Positions 6,908 to 9,566 of a stretch of DNA of 9,566 nucleotides are shown here, piece after piece (within the stretch, counting starts at the first letter, position 1; each line of letters starts with the position of its first letter). Origin of the DNA: Bacteroidota bacterium (GTDB lineage: Bacteria > Bacteroidota > Bacteroidia > Chitinophagales > Chitinophagaceae); contig JAGWTK010000123.1 in assembly GCA_028876035.1 (NCBI GenBank), positions 1-9,566 on the forward strand. The letters are read 5' to 3'. The translations under genes were made by a program, and so were the position numbers. The notes under the pieces are model-generated. The model saw only the letters and a program-made list of their open reading frames with translations. It was not told the origin of the DNA and made no database searches.

Positions 6908-7375
6908 TTACACCTTGAAGTGAGCAAATGCCTTATTGGCTTCAGCCATACGGTGTGTATCTTCTTTCTTTTTAAATGCGCCACCTTCACCTTTTGCTGC
7001 GGCAACAATCTCGTTCGCGAGTTTGTCGGCCATGCTGCGGCCATTTCTCTCACGGCTGTAACGAATCAGCCATTTCATGCTCAGCGAAATCTTACGGTCG
7101 GCTCTAACCTCAGAAGGAATCTGGAAAGTAGCACCCCCGATTCGACGGCTGCGTACTTCTACAGAAGGAGTTACATTTGAAAGCGCACGCTTCCAGATTT
7201 CGTAACCATCTTCATTGGTTTGTTTTGCCACTTTCTCAATAGCGTCGTAGAAAATAGTAAACGCATCGCTTTTTTTGCCCTGCCACATAATGTTGTTCAC
7301 AAAACGGGTTACGTTTTTGTCATTATATCTTGCATCGGGCGCCAGTGGTAATTTTTTGGCTTGAGCTTTCCTCAT
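6908..7375 (-). CDS. rpsG: 30S ribosomal protein S7
   Basis: Protein S7 (155 residues, normal length) binds the 3' major domain of 16S rRNA and starts assembly of the 30S head, near the mRNA exit and E site. The N-terminus MRKAQAKKLPLAPDARYND, the segment FVNNIMWQGKKSDAF (about 25-39) and VRSRRIGGATFQIPSEVR (about 74-91) are clear S7 signatures. MKWLIRYSRER (about 100-110) and KKKEDTHRMAEANKAFAHF (about 135-153) complete it. It follows rpsL by 48 bp on the same strand, as in the usual str operon, but a terminator follows instead of fusA. S7 is the translational autoregulator of this operon in E. coli, acting between rpsL and rpsG; whether this applies here is open. Confidence 0.97.
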   Translation of the reverse strand: MRKAQAKKLPLAPDARYNDKNVTRFVNNIMWQGKKSDAFTIFYDAIEKVAKQTNEDGYEIWKRALSNVTPSVEVRSRRIGGATFQIPSEVRADRKISLSMKWLIRYSRERNGRSMADKLANEIVAAAKGEGGAFKKKEDTHRMAEANKAFAHFKV

Positions 7376-7394
7376 TGTATCAGAAATTTTGAAG

Positions 7395-7411
7395 GGCAGT
7401 TTGTTACTGCC
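7395..7411 (-). promoter_or_regulatory. Hairpin in the rpsL-rpsG intercistronic spacer
   Basis: A perfect 6-bp stem GGCAGT/ACTGCC (7395-7400 with 7406-7411) with a 5-base loop lies in the 48-nt spacer between the rpsL stop and the rpsG start. There is no T run after it on the minus strand, so it is not a normal terminator. It could be an S7-responsive or translational-coupling element by analogy with E. coli, or simply a spacer structure. Confidence 0.35.
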
Positions 7412-7423
7412 TTATTTTATTGC

Positions 7424-7807
7424 TTATTTTTTTCCGCCTTTGTCTTTCTTGGTTCCGTATTTAGAACGGCTCTTCTTCCGGTCTTTTACACCAGCCGTAT
7501 CAAGGCTACCACGAACGATGTGGTAACGAACACCGGGCAAATCTTTTACACGACCACCACGAATCAGTACGATGGAGTGTTCCTGCAGGTTGTGACCTTC
7601 ACCGGGGATATAGGCAATCACCTCTACTTTATTTGTCAAACGCACTTTAGCCACTTTGCGAAGCGCTGAGTTCGGCTTTTTGGGAGTGGTTGTATAAACA
7701 CGGGTACACACGCCACGACGCTGGGGGCATGCATCCAGGGCCCTTGACTTGCTTTTTGCCCTGATAATGTCTCTTCCTTTACGTACTAACTGTTGGATGG
7801 TAGGCAT
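7424..7807 (-). CDS. rpsL: 30S ribosomal protein S12
   Basis: Protein S12 (127 residues) sits at the decoding centre of the 30S subunit and controls translational accuracy. The ATG at 7807-7805 gives MPTIQQLVRKGR, the standard Bacteroidota start; a longer frame reaches upstream but the extra residues are unrelated to S12. CPQRRGVCTRVYTTTPKKPN (27-46) and RGGRVKDLPGVRYH (83-96) are family signatures. Lys43 and Lys88, the classic sites of streptomycin-resistance mutations in E. coli numbering, are both wild type, and Asp89, the site methylthiolated in E. coli, is present. The C-terminus is lysine-rich (about 113-127). The minus-strand sequence AAAAAAGGTAAG before the ATG is a possible weak ribosome binding site. 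Confidence 0.97.
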   Translation of the reverse strand: MPTIQQLVRKGRDIIRAKSKSRALDACPQRRGVCTRVYTTTPKKPNSALRKVAKVRLTNKVEVIAYIPGEGHNLQEHSIVLIRGGRVKDLPGVRYHIVRGSLDTAGVKDRKKSRSKYGTKKDKGGKK

Positions 7808-7831
7808 TCTTACCTTTTTTATTTGGGACGG

Positions 7832-7839
7832 CAAAGGTA
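7832..7839 (-). promoter_or_regulatory. Candidate rpsL-rpsG promoter, -7 box
   Basis: On the minus strand this reads TACCTTTG, an exact TAnnTTTG match, 24 bp before the rpsL start, predicting a leader of about 19 nt. No TTG -33 element is visible, but the upstream side has A7 (7860-7866) and T8 (7874-7881) tracts that could act like an UP element. It lies between the ilvE terminator and rpsL, so the ribosomal pair is probably independent of ilvE. Confidence 0.55.
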
Positions 7840-7892
7840 AGGCTTGAGAACTAATAATGAAAAAAACAGGGGCTTTTTTTTCCAGTCTTTCC

Positions 7893-7920
7893 AAACAAAA
7901 GCCACCCGTGCGGTGGCCTT
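7893..7920 (-). terminator. Rho-independent terminator of ilvE
   Basis: A perfect 6-bp GC-rich stem GCCACC/GGTGGC (7901-7906 with 7912-7917) with a 5-base loop is followed on the minus strand by TTTTGTTT (7900-7893). It lies about 35 bp after the ilvE stop and separates ilvE from rpsL. Confidence 0.7.
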
Positions 7921-7954
7921 TCGTTTTCAAACCTTTATTATACAGTTCCGATGA

Positions 7955-9019
7955 TTATACTTTGTACAGCCAGCCATGGGCATCCGGCTCACGCCCCTCT
8001 TTTATCGCAGTCATCCGGGCTTTAATGGCCGGGGTAACTTTCCACTGGTTGGTGTCGAAGCTCATCGTAAAATCTTTATACCGCAGTTCCCGGATCAGGC
8101 TTACGGTGGCGGCTGTTCCGGTGCCAAATACTTCTTTTAACTGTCCGGAGCGATAAGCTTCTGTAATCTCTTCGATAGGAATGGGTCGTTCCTCAACCAT
8201 AAGTCCCATCTCCTTTAACAAAACGATGGTACTGTTACGGGTAACGCCATCCAGGATGGTTCCCTGGTCCAGGTTCGGCGTAATCGCTTTATTACCAATC
8301 ACAAAAAACACGTTCATGGTGCCAATTTCCTGCACATACCGGTGTTCGTGGGCATCTGTCCAAAGTACCTGGTCATAACCTTTTTTCCTCGCTTCGGCTG
8401 TGGGGTGCATCACAGCGCCGTAGTTGCCCGCGTTCTTGGCGAAACCAACCCCTCCTTCTACTGCACGAACATATTTCTCTTCAACATAAATCTTCATCGG
8501 CGCAGCGTAGTAGGGTCCGGTTGGACTTAACAGGATCAAAAATTTGTAGGAGTCGGAAGGTTTTACGCCAATTACTTCGTCGGATGCAAACATAAACGGA
8601 CGGATATAAAGGGAGTGATCTTCGAAAGAAGGCACCCATTTTTTGTCCAGTTCAATCAGCCTTGCCATACCATCCATAAAGATTTCTTTGGGCACTTCGG
8701 GCATCTGCATTCTTTCCGCTGACTTGTTAAAGCGGCGAAAATTATCCATCGGACGGAAAATATTAATGTCACCGTTTGCCGACCTGTAGGCTTTGATGCC
8801 TTCAAAAATAGCCTGGCCATAGTGCAAAGCGGCGCAGGACGGACTAATCAGCAAGGGTTGGTAGGGCTTGATCTCAACGTTCTTCCACTCGCCATTTTCG
8901 AAATCGGCTTCGAGCATATGGTCCGTAAAACACTTCCCAAAGGGAATGTTTTCAAGTGAAGTGCCTGCCAGGCGGCTTTGTTCGGCTTTTGTTACTTGGA
9001 TATCCATCGTACCAGTCAT
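7955..9019 (-). CDS. ilvE: Branched-chain amino acid aminotransferase
   Basis: This PLP enzyme (354 residues) moves the amino group between glutamate and the 2-oxo acids of leucine, isoleucine and valine; it is the last biosynthetic step and the first catabolic step. Length and motifs fit the longer, eukaryote-like BCAT form (class IV fold). YGQAIFEGIKAYR (about 67-79) and FRRFNKSAERM (about 94-104) are N-terminal signatures. GGVGFAKNAGNYG (about 189-201) holds the PLP-binding lysine at about 195. EIGTMNVFFV (about 231-240) has the conserved cofactor-binding glutamate, and ILDGVTRNSTIVL (about 255-267) and FGTGTAA (about 298-304) bind the phosphate. The redox CxxC of the mammalian enzymes is absent. 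The first ATG is used here; a second in-frame Met four codons later (9007) is an equally possible start. It has its own terminator and a promoter-like pair upstream. Confidence 0.95.
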   Translation of the reverse strand: MTGTMDIQVTKAEQSRLAGTSLENIPFGKCFTDHMLEADFENGEWKNVEIKPYQPLLISPSCAALHYGQAIFEGIKAYRSANGDINIFRPMDNFRRFNKSAERMQMPEVPKEIFMDGMARLIELDKKWVPSFEDHSLYIRPFMFASDEVIGVKPSDSYKFLILLSPTGPYYAAPMKIYVEEKYVRAVEGGVGFAKNAGNYGAVMHPTAEARKKGYDQVLWTDAHEHRYVQEIGTMNVFFVIGNKAITPNLDQGTILDGVTRNSTIVLLKEMGLMVEERPIPIEEITEAYRSGQLKEVFGTGTAATVSLIRELRYKDFTMSFDTNQWKVTPAIKARMTAIKEGREPDAHGWLYKV

Positions 9020-9037
9020 ATTACCTTAGATTTGCTG

Positions 9038-9069
9038 CAAAGAAACAAAGAAATCAGGCGGCGGGCAAA
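9038..9069 (-). promoter_or_regulatory. Candidate ilvE promoter
   Basis: On the minus strand TTTG (9069-9066) is followed after 20 bp by TTTCTTTG (9045-9038), a one-mismatch version of TAnnTTTG at the expected spacing. The TTTCTTTG box is present twice in tandem (also 9053-9046), but only the downstream copy has the right spacing. The predicted start is about 9032, giving a leader of about 13 nt. Confidence 0.4.
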
Positions 9070-9118
9070 TAAACACGAACGATTGTTATTGAGGGAGCAG
9101 CTGATTTTTCAACCTGAT

Positions 9119-9126
9119 AACATTTG
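9119..9126 (+). promoter_or_regulatory. Weak candidate promoter for the right-edge gene
   Basis: AACATTTG differs from TAnnTTTG at the first base and lies 26 bp before the start at 9153. No -33 element is found at good spacing, so this is a weak suggestion only. Confidence 0.25.
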
Positions 9127-9152
9127 AGTTTCCGTCGCAAAAAACCAGGCAG

Positions 9153-9566
9153 ATGAGTTTAAACGATATGCAGTTGCCGACGGCACTGCTGGTTGACTTC
9201 TATCAAAAAAATCTTATCAAAGAAACAGCGGGCATACCGGTTGTGGCCAGCCATACAGGCCCGTCCGGCGCATTGCCATTTCTTGGCAAAAACCTGAGAA
9301 ACATTGCGCTGCTCGTGCGTTATGAGTACGATGTATACCTGCCCGAAACGCAACTACATTTTCTCACAAACATTTTGGCTGCCTGTCGCCTTAACCTGGG
9401 AGATGTAGCCATTGTAAATACGGCTAAACATGCGGTTACGCCGGCTATTTTAAACGACCAGCTCAAGCCCGATTATATTATCGGTTTCGGTGTAGACGCG
9501 CAGGCGACCGGTTTTCCGGAAGAGGCCCTGTTTAAAATAACTCACTTAAATGGAAAACAGTTGCTT
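9153..9566 (+). CDS. Protein of unknown function, N-terminal part
   Basis: An open frame of 138 codons runs from an ATG to the right edge without a stop. I do not recognise a named family. The product has no signal peptide and no membrane segment. It begins MSLNDMQLPTALLVDFYQKN and continues with a short strand-like core FLGKNLRNIALLVRYEYDVY (about 45-64), a helix-like stretch LHFLTNILAACRLNLGDVAI (about 69-88) and KPDYIIGFGVDA (about 107-118). The alternation of hydrophobic strands and helices suggests a compact alpha/beta protein. The pattern loosely recalls the DNA polymerase III psi subunit (HolD), but that is a guess from layout, not from shared motifs. Codon use is like that of its neighbours, and the frame is far longer than expected by chance. 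It is divergent from ilvE across 133 bp. Confidence 0.72.
   Translation, partial: MSLNDMQLPTALLVDFYQKNLIKETAGIPVVASHTGPSGALPFLGKNLRNIALLVRYEYDVYLPETQLHFLTNILAACRLNLGDVAIVNTAKHAVTPAILNDQLKPDYIIGFGVDAQATGFPEEALFKITHLNGKQLL

Noticed and set aside
7808..7930. N-terminal extension of S12 by 41 residues.
   Set aside because: The extension crosses the candidate promoter and the ilvE terminator, and S12 proteins start at MPTI.
1..9566. CRISPR array, tRNA, insertion sequence, phage or defence genes.
   Set aside because: No spaced direct repeats, cloverleaf sequence, transposase or integrase motifs, or defence domains were found in any reading of the window.

Overview
The window looks like ordinary chromosomal sequence from a member of the Bacteroidota, most likely the family Chitinophagaceae. 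Four things point there: a fused alpha/beta E1 of a 2-oxo acid dehydrogenase, secreted DUF1573 proteins in tandem, a Bacteroidota-type YebC, and several promoter-like boxes of the form TAnnTTTG instead of a sigma70 -10. Shine-Dalgarno sequences are weak or absent. I see no tRNA, rRNA, CRISPR array, insertion sequence, phage gene or obvious defence system.

Layout. The N-terminal part of a dicarboxylate/amino acid:cation symporter runs off the left edge on the minus strand. Divergent from it is a 494-residue APC-family amino acid permease, closed by a strong terminator. Next on the plus strand come yebC, with its own promoter-like box and terminator, and a small DCC-family thiol-disulfide oxidoreductase that begins at the end of the yebC terminator. 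The DCC gene converges, 8 bp apart, on a large minus-strand gene for a fused branched-chain-type 2-oxo acid dehydrogenase E1. A 190-bp divergent promoter region follows, then two exported DUF1573 paralogues 1 bp apart. These converge on the minus-strand rpsG and rpsL genes across a compact bidirectional terminator region. Upstream on the same strand, and separately terminated, is a branched-chain amino acid aminotransferase (ilvE). Divergent from ilvE, a gene of unknown function runs off the right edge.

How the genes fit together. IlvE interconverts leucine, isoleucine and valine with their 2-oxo acids. The fused E1 would decarboxylate such 2-oxo acids toward branched acyl-CoA, the primers of the iso-fatty acids abundant in these bacteria. 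The two are not an operon, since the DUF1573 pair and the ribosomal genes lie between them. The amino acid permease and the symporter fit a nutrient-uptake theme but are likewise separate units. The rpsL-rpsG pair ends at a terminator, with no fusA after it.

Nothing here is a clear new system. The points most worth a second look are the layered inverted repeats between DUF1573 and rpsG, the short str operon, the terminator abutting the DCC start codon, the possible leaderless E1 transcript, and the unrecognised protein at the right edge.
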